In this document: positions 47,165 to 58,940 of the stretch, piece by piece
Position numbering within the stretch: the first letter of the stretch is position 1
Layout of the letters: the number at the start of each line of letters is the position of its first letter
DNA from: Polytrichum commune
Taxonomy: Eukaryota; Streptophyta; Polytrichopsida; Polytrichales; Polytrichaceae
DNA: 64,000 bases
Assembly: GCA_950295325.1 (NCBI GenBank)
Contig: OX485809.1
Coordinates: 26,550,144 to 26,614,143, forward strand
Direction: 5' to 3'
Notes under the pieces: model-generated
Told to the model about the DNA's origin: nothing
The model's database searches: none
Seen by the model: the letters and a program-made list of their open reading frames with translations, nothing else
Made by a program: the position numbers and the translations under genes

Positions 47165-47765
47165 ATTTTTGCTAAAGACAACCTTCCTCGGATCAAACAA
47201 GAAGCATGTCATGTTGAATGAGAAGTTGGTAGGATTGTGTTATCATAATAATTATAGTTCCATATGTAACTATAGTAGGCATATATTAATCATATGTGTG
47301 CTCCTCAAAATAAAGGTAGAGTGTGGGTTGAACTTAAGAACGCTATATTGTTCGGGGTTGGATGAATATCCATATAGAATATTTGCCAACAAATGTGAAC
47401 TTTATTTTATTATCATGTGGGGGATTAAATTATATGGTTGAATAAAATTTCATTTATTACATGATGTTATGTAGCTTGTAGTGTATATATATATTATTGG
47501 TCATGTTAATAATAGAAATCATTATGTATGCTTTGTTTTGGCGAAGTTGGTTTCAAATGCTTTATCCAATGTGTTTTTGTTGATGAAGTTGGTGTCAAAT
47601 GCTCTACCTAATGTGCTTATGTCGGCCAACGATTGATTTTGGGATACTAGGACTGATAATATATTTGAGATTGTTGACAATATAGTTTTGGGCGACATCA
47701 TATTCTTGTGGTCTATATATTAATTTGAGATAAGAGAAAGTCTCATTTTAACGAATATAGTGTTT
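47165..47765. other. AT-rich noncoding
   Basis: This lies downstream of DUF7869 copy B. No palindrome array, inverted arm or gene was seen, so the right end of copy B seems to be lost or unrecognisable. Confidence 0.4.
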
Positions 47766-47882
47766 TTTCTAAATACTCTTTGATTTGTTTCTTGGCCTCT
47801 TGCAGCTCTAGAGGACTCAATCTATAGATTGGCCTAAATGGCGGCTTGCCATCCGGCTCCAAAGGAATCGTATGGGCCATTT
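47766..47882 (-). pseudogene. Gypsy (Ty3) reverse-transcriptase N-terminal fragment
   Basis: On the minus strand the reading AHTIPLEPDGKPPFRPIYRL, then SPLELQEAKKQIKEYLE, matches the entry to Ty3/Gypsy reverse transcriptase (H-x-I-x-L-x-P..P-x-x-R-P-x-Y-R-x-S-P-x-E). Only ~39 codons remain. It lies in the same orientation as the Gypsy gag at 58.3-58.9 kb, but a link between the two is not shown. Confidence 0.75.
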
Positions 47883-48008
47883 AGGTACCGTACCTGCATG
47901 GCCAATTCAGCAGAAAATAAGTCATTTTGTGAGGTGCCGAAATATGTGATAAATACAAGGCCTCACTACCCAAAGTTGATGAAATTCATGGATGAATTGC
48001 CGAAATAG

Positions 48009-50234
48009 ATGAAATCAGCACGCGCGGTTCTGGCTTGGCGCGCGCAACGCGCAGACGATGTTCTGGCTTGGCTTGTCTCTGGGGCGCTGCAAAGGACCGT
48101 CGCAACCTTGGTGCAGAGCCAACCTCAAGTCTTGAAGATTGTGCCAAGGCACCGGGGTTTAGTGTCGGATCGGCAAGTTGTTTGGTTACGGGGGCCACAT
48201 TTGTTGACAAGATCATCATGGAAGAGTAGCAGGTGTTGTGCATCAGCATCAGGAGGAGGAGGAGGAGGGAAGATTGGGACCGATGTGGAGGGTTTGGGAT
48301 TAAGTGCACCGTTGCGATTACCATTGGCGTTATCGTTACCGGTCCGCGTATTCAAGCGAGCAATGGAGTCGGTGAGGGAGTTTTGGGGGAAGTTGCTGAT
48401 CTCGGCTAGTGGAGAGGATTGTGCTAGTTTTTGTGCACAATCATCCTCATTGTCACCGAAGAACGGCATTTTTCCAAAGGGGTGGCTCTGTACCTGTGCT
48501 TGGGTTAGCCCGGGGTTAGCATCACCCGGAAGCAATTTGGGAGCTGTTGTGGGAGCCCTGCCCGCCATGGATTTTGTGGCAGCTGCGATCACTCTAATTG
48601 GAGCTTTGGGAATTTTGCAGGTTTTCGATGAGCTTGCGAAGCGAGATATACTTGAGAAGGTGAGAGCAAGAATATCATCTCGGTAGTTCTTCTTCACCTA
48701 AATGAAATCATCGTTTTTGGTAATGCGCGCTCGACTTTCCTTCATAAAGTGGCTTGTTAGTACCTTGATTCAGATTGATGCTTAATGAATGCACTCAGGA
48801 TGTGCTCTCATATTCTAAAACAACACAAAACAACCGTCACCTCACGTGGCTACAAGGCTCAAGGCTTCAAGGCTACAGAGGTGTTTCAAGTAGTTCAAAA
48901 TAGGTTTGATGTGAGCGATGATAGACCCAGAATACAATGATTTTCAATTTTGAGATTCTACTTGCATACATTCTTCCTGTCGTAGTTGGGGTACTAAGGT
49001 TTGCGAGTGACTTCGTTTACTCCTTTCCCGTGGCTTTCACTCGTCCAGATTGTGAAGTACTTGTGTAAACGAGTGATTAAGTGTCGATGTGTCGATGTGC
49101 AAGTTATGTCTATGTGCACTTCTCGCACATCGACACATCTTGCAAACATCGTATCGATGTGCAAGATGGTGGGAATCAAGGAGTTTGAACGAAACCTAGA
49201 TGTGTATCTGATGGTTTCGTTTTGCTACTGACGCAGTTCTTCTTCTATCGCAAAGTACATGGCGGCCTTTGCACCGGCAGTTAATGGCATTCGCATGATA
49301 GGGTTAGGACTTGGCCTGTGGACGAACGAAGCACTTGTGAAGGCCTGTAGCAGAGAAGGCGGCCGGAGCTAGCATAACATTGTCAGTTCAAACTCTTTCT
49401 TTTGTTTGTTCATATTTAGTACTTAGCTAGGGACTAACTTAGGTACTCCTGATCTGTTTTGAAACACAAATTGTGGTCGTGGCTTATCTTGATGATTTTC
49501 TGGAGTCTAAAGTGGATTTGGTTTTGTAATGTGCAGGGAACTGCTGCAGGGCCCTCTATATTATGCAATCACTATCACAATTGTGACACTGTTCTTCTGG
49601 CGCAACTCACCTGTTGGTGTTGTGGCAGTAGCTAATTTGTGCGCAGGCGATGGTACGCAGTTTGCCACACAATTTCTTATGTGATTTTTTGCAAGATTTT
49701 GCGATAGAAAATAGTTAAGAGATGGTTGTCTCTTTTGTCAGTGTGTACAGGGTGTCCAGCTTTAGGGTTTAGTGCTCATGAAGGCTTTGAAGTTGTGGGA
49801 TGCAGGTTTTGCATATATTGTAGGGAGAAAGTATGGGACTCATAAGCTGCCTTACAACAGGGCCAAGTCAGTCATTGGCTCCATAGTTTTCTTTGTTATG
49901 GCTTCGCTGGTTTCCATGGGGTGAGTCATCTGTCATCTTGCCCATTTCCAACATACATTTTTTGTAAAACTTTCAAGAATTATGTTAGTTATGGGACAAC
50001 TCCTATGTCTTGCTTGCACAAAGTGACATGGTGGTTGGTTTTGCAATGGTGTGCAGATATGTTGCATATTTTTCAGCCTTCGGCTTTTTTCGAGCAACAG
50101 CCAACATTTACCTTGCAACAATTGGAGTGTCACTTGCCTCCGCAATTGCAGAGTCTTTGCCACTCCCACTTGACGACAACTTCACTGTGCCGTTCGTAGC
50201 AATTGCAACTAGAATGTTGTTGCTACCATTTTAA
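48009..50234 (+). pseudogene. VTE5: Phytol kinase (VTE5-type), incomplete copy
   Basis: Exons in order: 48,009-48,659 (transit-peptide-like Ser/Arg/Gly-rich N-terminus, then VFDELAKRDILEK), 49,256-49,365 (NGIRMIGLGLGLWTNEALVK), 49,537-49,652 (RELLQGPLYYAI, WRNSPVGVVAVANLCAGDG), 49,806-49,920 (IVGRKYGTHKLPYNRAKS) and 50,057-50,234 (ESLPLPLDDN, stop). The order and motifs match plastid phytol kinase, a CTP-dependent membrane enzyme that recycles phytol for tocopherol synthesis. Two defects are visible. The exon coding for the K-x-x-R-K-L-V-H segment and first membrane helices is absent between 48,660 and 49,255, and the donor after 49,365 is GA instead of GT. The usual GDG-M/I-AD is GDG-F-AY. 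It is therefore a partial or dead copy, though a functional paralogue with unusual splicing cannot be fully excluded. Confidence 0.65.
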
Positions 50235-50689
50235 GTGGGACTTGCTTTTCTACAGAATTTATCACTTACTTTTGCAGTGTTGCTTCTAGCTGCTCTTCGT
50301 CTTTTCTAGCACAGTTGAGAACTTCTATCCACAGAACTCGAACTCACAAATTTGAGCACGAGAGAGGTTTATATTTATGGTCTACATCCTCTGTCACTAC
50401 CAAACTGGTGAAGGCCAGGGTAACATTGCCACCCTTTTGGGTGTAGCTACTGAACCAATTTACATCTCTACAAGTTGTGCAAATTGGTTTTTTTCGAACA
50501 CTTTACCTTTTCCTTTGCACATCCTCTGTTTATTGTGTCATAATATTACTCGAGTCTGTCAACATACTGTAAATTACTGCTTTCACGCTTATATCTTTTT
50601 TGTGAATGTCCCATGAAATTCAGCATTTATATTTCGATGCGTATAGCTTCTATGTGCATGTCTTTAGAGATGTAACAATTTTGAGCCCT

Positions 50690-50755
50690 AAGTTCTCGTG
50701 GTTGGTTTCGATGCACCCAAAACTGTGGAGAATTTTATACACACAGGTACCTCAG
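50690..50755 (+). pseudogene. Possible cyclophilin-like exon fragment
   Basis: The plus-strand reading VLVVGFDAPKTVENFIHT ends at a potential donor (CACACAG|GTACC). A-P-K-T-V-E-N-F is typical of cyclophilin-type peptidyl-prolyl isomerases. The match is very short and nothing adjoining it supports a complete domain. Confidence 0.3.
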
Positions 50756-50781
50756 TTGTGAATGCAGCTCTTTTTCTCTTG

Positions 50782-51521
50782 TTTCCTAGAGGAACGGGGA
50801 CTTGTTTGGAGTGATTTTGATAGTTGTGAATACATAATCTGCTACATCAAAATGCACTGCTATGTCAACCTTGGGAGCAATTCCGCATCCATGGCATTTT
50901 AGATGTGATTGGCAATAGGAATTCAGATCCTTCACGAAAATCGGTGAGGTATTCAGCATTTTGTTGTGTATCAAAATCTCTTCCTTTGTGAAGGAGTTCC
51001 ATACAAAGACCAACATCTTGTGTGGCAGGTATTTTGACAAGGAGGCCACTTGTTTTGCAATTGCACAAGACAGATGATAAGACCGAGTATGCTGAGTTTC
51101 TGCATATGCCCAAGAAGCGGATCACTGATTTTGGTAAATGATTTTGATCCCATTATTGTTTAGCTAGTGTTTTTGACAGTTAGGTTTCTCAATTCCTTGA
51201 ATGTGGGTCAACCTCATAGTTTATATAATGGTGAAGTCTTCGCATCTTGTTGCAGCAAGCTGTTGATAAATGCATTTTGATGCTCAGTTGATTTTGGACT
51301 TCAGAAGTTGAAGTCTCGATGGGCTTTAGGATTAAATTGGTTTGTTATCTGACGAATTTGGATGGTCAGAGGTATACGTGGTTGATAATTGTCTAAAGTA
51401 TATGTTCAATTACTCTGTACAACTGTAAGGAAAGAGATTTCTGATGAGACAGACAGAATCACTGGACGCAGCAAGCAAATTTCTCCTGTGCCAATTCATC
51501 TGAGTGTATATTCTCCCAATG
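50782..51521 (+). pseudogene. DRP1: Dynamin-related protein 1 (DRP1-type) GTPase exon fragments
   Basis: Exon 51,029-51,133 reads [20 protein letters not shown] then [14 protein letters not shown] and has a GT donor. Exon ~51,430-51,521 reads [20 protein letters not shown] then [11 protein letters not shown] and has the donor G|GTAAGT. A piece at 50,782 (FPRGTG) may be the end of the P-loop exon. Together they match part of the GTPase domain of plant DRP1 dynamins, between G1 and G3. The exon with the DLPG motif and everything after it are missing: repeat DNA follows from 51,522. The P-loop exon itself is not found upstream. The gene was truncated or copied in part, directly behind the phytol-kinase copy and in the same orientation. 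Confidence 0.7.
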
Positions 51522-52753
51522 GTAAGTAGTGTTTAAACATGGGAAGAAAGGGTGAAGAATTTAGTTGTACCAACTTGGACACCATAAGGTTGCAAGAGTT
51601 TCTCTTAATATAAATAGTGATGAACCCTAATGAACCTAATGGGTGAACTGAAATGTGTAACAGATTGTAACTCTGAGAAGAAGTAGGATAGAATTGCCAG
51701 AGAGAAAAGAGGAATATTTCCGAGAGATTGAGGAAAGTGGAGAGACATTTGAGAGATCAGTAAAGAAACCAGAATAGTGATCCAACTCTCAAAGGAGTGA
51801 ATACAAGAAACAGAATGAGAGATAGATAGTTTCATATTGTGAAAGAAAGAGGGTGGATAAGAGTGAGATCAGTGCGAAGCAGTAGATTTCTGCCCTGAGA
51901 GAAAAAAAATGTTGCCCCTCGAACAAAGAAAGATCCAGTATCAAATTCTTTACTCTTCACAGAAGAAAGTGTAGGTAGAATCAACCTCAAAAGAGAGATA
52001 GGAAAGAAAATTCCAAGTATGAATTTCTGAGTGTAGCAAGGACTTTCTGAGAAGAGACTACCAAATGAAAGAAGAGAAAGAAAAGAAGCCAAAATCAGAA
52101 GAGAATGTGGAAACATGTTGGAGTCAAGAAGAAGAAAGATTCAGAGGAGTGGTAGTTAATAATTATCAGTAGGGTAGAGAACTTTGTTACACAAGATCAC
52201 AAGTAGTAAGCTCTTTGATGATCTCGGATGTGATTTCCTATCTTGCTTGTCTCTTTATGCAAAATGCTCTTAGATATCTCTTCTGGTAGAGGGATCCTGA
52301 TAGGTATACAAAATTCTTTTATCTCTCTGAACCTTGTCTTTCTCTAAAGAGCTTAGTTTCTCTTGGAAGAATCAGAGTCTAAGGATTCAAATTGACTGAG
52401 AAAGAAACTGGCAGTAAGGATAGGTCCCCTGTGATTGTCTTTTTATATAGAGTTTTGGTTGTCCTAGGGAATTCGTCCTTGTCCAAACATCTGTGCACCC
52501 TGTAGTTGATACATCCAAAAGAGACAGAAATGTGGTAGCTTTGATTTCAGATCTTTTCGAATGAGTCACCTAGAAAGAATGTTAGCTTAAGGGACTATAG
52601 TCTTGGCCGAGTGCTCAATTGTCGAATGAAGGAGCCCCAAAAGGTTCATTGCTGAGTAAACTGACCAGGTTCAAGTGTAGTTACTGCAGGGTTTTCAACG
52701 GACTACACACAAATTAGGACAGTGTACTGCCAAGAGTCACTTAGGAGTCAGAA
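51522..52753. other. Leader region of the second gag-like unit
   Basis: Purine-rich, noncoding. TATAAATA at 51,609-51,616 is a plausible TATA box. Runs of GAGAGAAAG follow to about 52,140. I compared this region with 55.4-58.27 kb and saw no long direct repeat, so no LTR pair is evident. Confidence 0.4.
51609..51616 (+). promoter_or_regulatory. TATA-like element upstream of the gag-like frame
   Basis: TATAAATA in CTTAATATAAATAGTGATG lies ~1.1 kb before the frame at 52,754, comparable to the leader arrangement of E4 but longer. Confidence 0.35.
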
Positions 52754-55363
52754 TTGGCCCCAATCCCTACAGTTTTGGCAGTGGTCCTCCCCGAAATTCC
52801 TCGGAAACTGCAACAAGCCATGGCGAAGAATCGAAGCCAATTGGAGCAGGCAGGGCTCTGGGAATTTTTACTGTGGATACGAGACGTGGAAAAAGAAGTC
52901 AACATTGCAAAGGTCACCCAGTTCGTCAATACCTACGAGCTGAAGACGAAGTTTGCACAAGTGGCAGGAGTGACAGTGAACTTTTCCACTTTATCAATAT
53001 CTCAGACCTTGGCCTTACCTGATCATGGGGTGAACATGGAAGCTTTGCCGGATCTGAAGAAGACGGAAGCAGAGGAGATTTTCGATTACAAGTTCAAATG
53101 GGGGAAAGACAACAAGTGGCATTTTGAAGCAGCCCGAAACCATTGGAAGGAGTGGTTCGATTTTGTGAACACATACTTGTTGTTCAGACCGGAAGATCAT
53201 AAGATGGAGCAGAAATACATTGTGGCAGCTATCCGAACTTGGGAAGGAAAGGAAGTAAGGTGGGCTAAGGTGGTGCAGAATCAAATAAATGAGGAGATCC
53301 AAACTCGAAAGGCCCAATCACCAACGAATATTTGCTTGATGTCGGCCTTTTTCATTTCCTGTCTGTGTGAAGGAAAGAGGATTGATGTGACCCCTCCGCG
53401 GAATGCTTTACCTACGCCACCGAAGTCCCTTGATTCACCAAATGTAGCAGAATTGGAGGTGCAGTTAGGACATACCAGAGTTAGACTGCGGGAGTTAGAG
53501 ATTCAGTTGTCCGAGAAGAAGGACAAATTGGTCGAGGTTCAGGAGAAAAGTGCGGGATACTTGCAGCAAATTAATCAATTGTTGCAAGACAAGTTTAATG
53601 ACCATCGTCGCTTCGAGGAGTTACAGGCTCAGAACACGGAGTTGAAGAGGCAACTTGAAGAGCCCCAGCCGAAGAAAGGAAAGGGCGTGGAGATTTCACG
53701 AGGGAAGGAGCCTGTGTGGCCCATTATGGTGGATAGATCCAGCAACACCGAAGAGCTGATAGTCCCACCAATGGCCCTGGTAACAGTGAAACCGGAGCAG
53801 CCTGCACCCATCTCCATCAAGCTACCTTTGGAGATTTGCACAAGGCTGTGGGATGTGGAGAAGAAGGTTATTCCTAATTTTAACCTTCATCAGTTCTATA
53901 TGTTTCAACGTGACCTGTTTTTGACTATGGTCGGGTTGGAATTAGAGGCGTGTCTTACCCCGGAGCAATTTGAGGAGCTGTGGGATTTTTCTGTGAAGTG
54001 CACAGCTGAAAACTTATTCACATAAATATTAGCTAAGAAGCACCTGAAATTGTTAGATCCCTTTCAGGCTTATGTAGTGACAGGGGATGTGGGAGCTCGA
54101 ATTTACCTGTACTATGCAGATTGTGAGGAGCAGCTGCACGTTAGACGTACCATAGGTCGCCGAGTGGAAGAGAGAGTGGTAGATTGGTCAGATTATGGGA
54201 CCCAAATGTCACAGTAGTTCTATGGTCAGAATCGTGAGACTCGGGCGAAGTGGAAGAGGAATATGGAGGAGTTGTTACCCATAATGAAGCATGACGAGTT
54301 TTTAGCCAGAGTCGTGAGTTGTAACCTCAAGAGGACCTATAGGATGGTAGAAAATGAGGACTTTACAGGGTCACACTACCTTTACAATAGGGATAAGTCT
54401 TTAGAAAGGATCGAGAGGTACATCCAGGCTGTGGAGGCAAGGAAACCTCCAGTGTTTACAATGAAGGGACAGGTCCAGTTTTTGGTGGCCCCACCCGGGT
54501 ACGTATCGACATTTTCCAAGATTATAGTCATCCCGGAAGGAGGCAATGTGGCGGATCAGAGATACTTGGGGCGGTACGAGGAGTTGTTCGACAATGCGCA
54601 AGAGCAACCTGTTCCAACTTGGGCAGCGATAACTTGGATCTTGCAAGACTATGGTCTCTCCCGAGTGGAACAGATGGCTGCAGATTTGGTGTACAAACAG
54701 ATTAGTGGGCCATGGTCTTTCAAACCCCCACCAGCAGTGCATTTGCATCCTCAATTTTGTCCGTGTGCTCGACGTCACAAGTGGGCACCTGATTCAACCA
54801 TCGCGTCGGTGGAGTACAATTGGCCTCAAATTCAAGGTGCACCCAGTTTTAACACACCAGCCCAATGCCGAGAGGCGTACCAGAGATTTTTTGATGAGCA
54901 CAAGACGCACAAGGATCCAGTGTGTTTCAGAGCGGCAATTTTTTGTGCAGCATTGGCCGATTGGTGTCCCCGATGGAATTTCGCGATTAACGTGAACGTT
55001 CACAATGAGTCGAAGCAGGAATTTTTGATGTTTCTAAAGTTACAATACAGGCCATCCCGATGGATCAGAGTTGTGGAGGCGATGGCGTTGACTCATTTCA
55101 TCGAAGGAGTTCATGTCTCCTTAATTAATGAATTCCCTTTCACCCGAGCCGGACCATTTGAGCGTTTCCTCAAGTGGCAGAGAAAGAATAATCCTCAGGC
55201 TGTGGAGCGCGACGAGGATCTTCAACGAGCCATCATGCGGCTGGAAGCTAAGGAGAGCAGACAAAGAGGCTCGGGTAGTCAAGATTATATGGACGTCGAT
55301 GAAGGCGAAGAGACTGAGGGCTCGATGAAGCGACTTAGAGTTGGCAGGGACGCCAACAGATAA
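52754..55363 (+). pseudogene. Long gag-like protein of unknown family, two nonsense codons
   Basis: One frame spans 52,754-55,363 (869 codons) with TAA at 54,023 and TAG at 54,215 only. The text stays protein-like across both stops. Residues ~1-220 resemble in layout the E4 protein (FDYKFKWGKDNKWHFEAARN, W-A-K-V-V-Q-N-Q-I, ICLMSAFFISCL). A coiled coil follows (~225-300), then a KKGKGVEISRGKEP linker and a second globular part with PPGYVSTFSKIIV, CPCARRHKWAP and FNTPAQCREAYQRF. The end is acidic with a DYMDVDEGEE motif and a basic tail. No RT, integrase, protease or CCHC knuckle. I do not recognise the second domain. It could be a gag-only retrotransposon protein or a domesticated or novel transposon protein. 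Confidence 0.55.
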
Positions 55364-58199
55364 AGGAGGGGGCTATGTGGTACAACTTTTTGGTCTCAGA
55401 ATAGTCATTTTAGAATTTTGATAGAATGTGAATTCATATTGTCACTCAAAATGTGAAATGGACACTAAAGTAAGTCATTGGTGACCAATTATCCGAAATG
55501 AGCTAAGTGTGAGACATTTAGTCCATATGAAACAGTTTCCAAGAGGAAGAGTCTTTTGGGCAGGGCAATAGACATGTGACCAAGTCGAAGAGCCTTATGA
55601 AATCTGGCCCCAAGAGACAAGGAAGTTAGCTCAGGGGGTATAGAGAAGGAGAGAGAGAGGAGAGAAGACAGTTCCTCTCGAGAAGAGAGCCTCCTTTGTC
55701 TCGTAGTTTTTGAGCGCTTCTAGCTTGGGTGTGAAGCCCTTTTGATTGTATATTTCACTTTACATAATATATCAGCGTGAAGCTATTTTACCAATTCTAT
55801 GTGAGAAGAGTGAATCTGATTGTACTTGTGTTCGTTGAGAATTTGTTGATTCAAAGTGTCTCTTTATGGCTTGAGAAAAGTCCAGGAAATTTGTGTCATC
55901 TTCCTTCTGTGGAAGAAGTAAGTTGTTCGTTGTGCAAACTTAATCGTGAAAGTTTATAAGTCACCGAGTTTGAATGTGAAGTTCTACCGTGACTAAAGTA
56001 CAGGAGTCCTCTCGGGAAAGGGAGCGACAAATAATTTACAGTGGCTAAAAGTCTCTCTGAGATAATCACCTTTGGCGTGAAGCCTTTGAATTGTGCATAG
56101 CATGTTTTATTAGTCAATATCGGAACATCGACGTATTAATCTCTCTTGTGAACTGATGTGCATTTACCCTGGACAAGGGACAAGTAAATTTGGGGGTGTG
56201 AAACCTGTAATTGGAATGTAAGTCCAAAGTGGAAACTTATTAAGTCAAAATCGGGTGAATGTGAAATTCATCTCTTCAGTGTGGATTCGACCATGTGAAA
56301 TGGTTGGATTAGTCTTAATCTATCTAATGTGACTTCATGATGGACGATTGAGAGACAATTTGTCATCCTTTTGCAAATCCGTATAAAGGTGCAAGTTGAA
56401 ATTGAACATTTGTGACAGGAGCTAATTCCATGTATCCTTATCTGAGGATTGTCTGAGACAAAACTGTGGGAAATAGTTTAAACTTCTCAATCACCCTGAG
56501 ATTACTTATGTTCGTGAGGAATGAGGAATGTGAAATTCCACGAGGATAATTTTATGTCCCAGTTCTATCAAATTCAATCTGAGTGAGCATCCAGTGACAC
56601 AACTCTGTGGATAAAAGAAAGAGCGAAAATAGTGTATATCCATATGAGAGGAGTTATGTAAGGATTTCTGGGATGATACGTCCTTGTATGAATTAGTACA
56701 GGTTCGAATTCTCCTATGTTTTGAGATTGATACGATTAGGAGTCGAAACTGACATCAGGGAAAGAAGATGAAATTTCACTCGTCGCTTTCTGATAGTGAA
56801 GTGTAAGGGGGAATGACATGTGAAATCCCCACTGCGAATAATTCCACCTATAAGAGTTCAATCCGAGGAGTGTCCGAGAGCTCGGGAAGCCAACCAGTAA
56901 TGATTCGCTCTCACGTGGCTTGATCCAAAAGCAGAAAGCACCTGTAATTTCTCTTTCTGTATTCGAAGTTCCGAAAAGGAATCTTGTAGTGTTTGGTTTA
57001 GAGCTTGGCTCGAATTTCAGCAAGGAAGATGGTCTTCTTCGGGTAATCCAGACCTCGAGAGAGATTGCAGAAATTCTATGGAGACTCAAACTGATGATTT
57101 CCGCGAGTAATTCCGTTATGTAGTTTTTGCTTCAATTGATTGAGGAGGAGCGATGTTAAATTCCCGTTCAAATCCGAAACATAGTAGAAGGTGTGACAGC
57201 GAGTCAAAGGATTTGTGAATCGTTGTCAGGGAATGCGGAGCTGAGGAACGTCGAAGCAATCGCGAGGAGTCTGCGAAAGGAGAAGTGCGGGGAGTCTATG
57301 AAGGAAGGAGCCGCGGAGGAAGAGAGAGGCCTTTAACCCATATGGTTTGGATGAGTCTAACAGGGCAAGGATAAAAGGAAGAGTGGCCAGCATCACATTC
57401 GAGAACTTGACGCTGACTTGGTTACTGGTTACTAAGACTATGGCCCTCTCTGTGAGACGTGACTTGACACTGGTTACTTGTGACTGTTACTGGTGACTAG
57501 ACTATGGCCGTGCCGTGCAGTCTATGGTCCTACCAATTAGACACTTTCAGTCCTGGTCCGGTTCAGTTCGCTTCACTTAGACTCGTTCACTAGGTTCCCG
57601 TCACTCGTAACTAGACTTTTGCACGTTATAACAATTAATTCTAATATGTCAAAATTCCATTTGATTTTGATAAGTCTAAAATGATCAAACAGTAATTTAA
57701 CTTTGAGATATTGAAGCAAATCAATTAATTCATTTGATCAAGAGGTAGGAAAGTCATATGTGATTGTGATGTTTCCTAGCCTGTGGTATGGCCGATAGTC
57801 CTTGGTTACTTATCTGAAGAGACTATGGTCACCTCAAGGAGTTCATGCCTTGGGTTTCTGAGACTATGGCGTACCCAAATGTCTATGGCTGAGTTGTGAC
57901 TCCTTGAATTGCAAAACACATTATAAGAGTGATGTTACTGACGAGAGTGGGTTGTGAGGGAGTGACTGATCAATTGCATGTACGGCTGTGAGTGACCCTC
58001 AACCTTAATTAAATCAATCCTAAAACTCACTCTAGAAGTTTTTTTCCCTGTGTTTGTTGTCCTAAATATATTATAATCCCCTTGTAATCTATCAATTAAC
58101 TCAATGGTGATCCCTAGATGTGACACCTGACACTCATTTGGTCTTCCCTGTGTGGTTTTCTTAATTGGAACCCAATCTAAAAACCTATCTACAGTCAGT
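55364..58199. other. Noncoding 3' region with recurring GTGAAG-type motifs
   Basis: Directly after the stop is a purine run (AAAGGAGGGGG) resembling a polypurine tract, followed by CTATGTGGTACAAC. Over the next ~1.2 kb a loose motif (TGTGAAGCC..TTTGAATTGTGCA, TGTGAAATTC) recurs every 100-150 bp. CTATGG-containing ACT repeats occupy 57,420-57,900. No gene is seen. Confidence 0.4.
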
Positions 58200-58266
58200 C
58201 AACCCCATGTGAGCCATAGCCTCCCCCCGGACTACGACGCACAAGGGTGGGGGTTTATGGCTGACA
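58200..58266 (-). mobile_element. Terminal block of an E-family element, junction with Gypsy gag
   Basis: The segment CGGACTACGACGCACAAGG through GGTTTATGGCTGACA closely matches the right end of E3 (CGGACTACGACGCATAAGG through GGTTTAGGGCTCACA). It is followed at 58,267 by coding sequence of the Gypsy gag, so 58,266 is an element end. The other end and its target duplication were not found. A TCTCC match at 51,486 lies within a dynamin exon and was rejected. Confidence 0.6.
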
Positions 58267-58940
58267 TCTCCCCTGGAAATAGGTGATTTCGTAATCTAAG
58301 AACACAGATGTTGAAAGTCGTTAGCATACTCTTCCACAGAGCCTTTCTATTTTAGAGTACGGAGCTTGTTCCGGGCAACCATTTCTTGGTTAACACTTCT
58401 ATAAGCTCTAATAAACGCATCCTGGAAATTTTCCCATAATAACGGATCTTTATCATCCGTACGAAGCTTCATTGCCAACATGTCCCAATGTTGAGTGACA
58501 TTGGTTTCCAAATAAGAGGAATCAATGACCACCCACTCCATTTTAGGTACCTTGTATGTAGCTAAGTACTTATGCATATAGGCTATCCAGGCAAGGATGG
58601 TGATTTTGGATTTATCCTTGAATTTCTCCGGTTTTATAGAGGTCGCAATGGAGCGTACTTTGTCTGCTTCCTGATACGTTTGTAAAACGTTCAGCTTATA
58701 GTCATGAGTGTCTACTTGACCGTCCAACTATGTATACATTGAAAGCAAATTGTCACACTGCGCCTCAATACTTTGAAATTGATCATGATCGTCAATTAGC
58801 TTTCCTGCACAATACTCCCAAATTTTTCTGGCCACTAGATGTCCCATTGTTTCATCCTTATCTACTAGAGTAATTACAAGAGGACTACCTTCATTGGAGG
58901 GACCAGACATATCCATATTCGTGGCCATTGGACAAAACAA
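58267..58940 (-). pseudogene. Gypsy gag, truncated by insertion, three nonsense codons
   Basis: One minus-strand frame from the ATG at 58,940 reads through TAG at 58,728, 58,347 and 58,296. It contains the retrotransposon gag core: ITILAWIAYMHKYL, then WDMLAMKLRTDDKDPLLWEN, FQDAFIRAYRSVNQE, KLRTLK-KGSVEEYANDFQHL and ITKSPISRGD. Each TAG sits where Gln would suit the family. The frame is cut at 58,266/58,267 by the terminal block of another element. Confidence 0.7.

Noticed and set aside
55364-58266. Interpretation of 55.37-58.27 kb as a 2.9-kb 3' LTR after a polypurine tract
   Set aside because: No matching copy is found upstream of the frame at 52,754, so an LTR pair cannot be shown.
51486-58271. 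A 6.8-kb element bounded by TCTCC duplications (51,486 and 58,267) with TGT...ACA ends
   Set aside because: The left site (TTTCTCCTGTGCC) is part of a dynamin exon coding for QISPVP, so the match is coincidental. Only the right end is supported.
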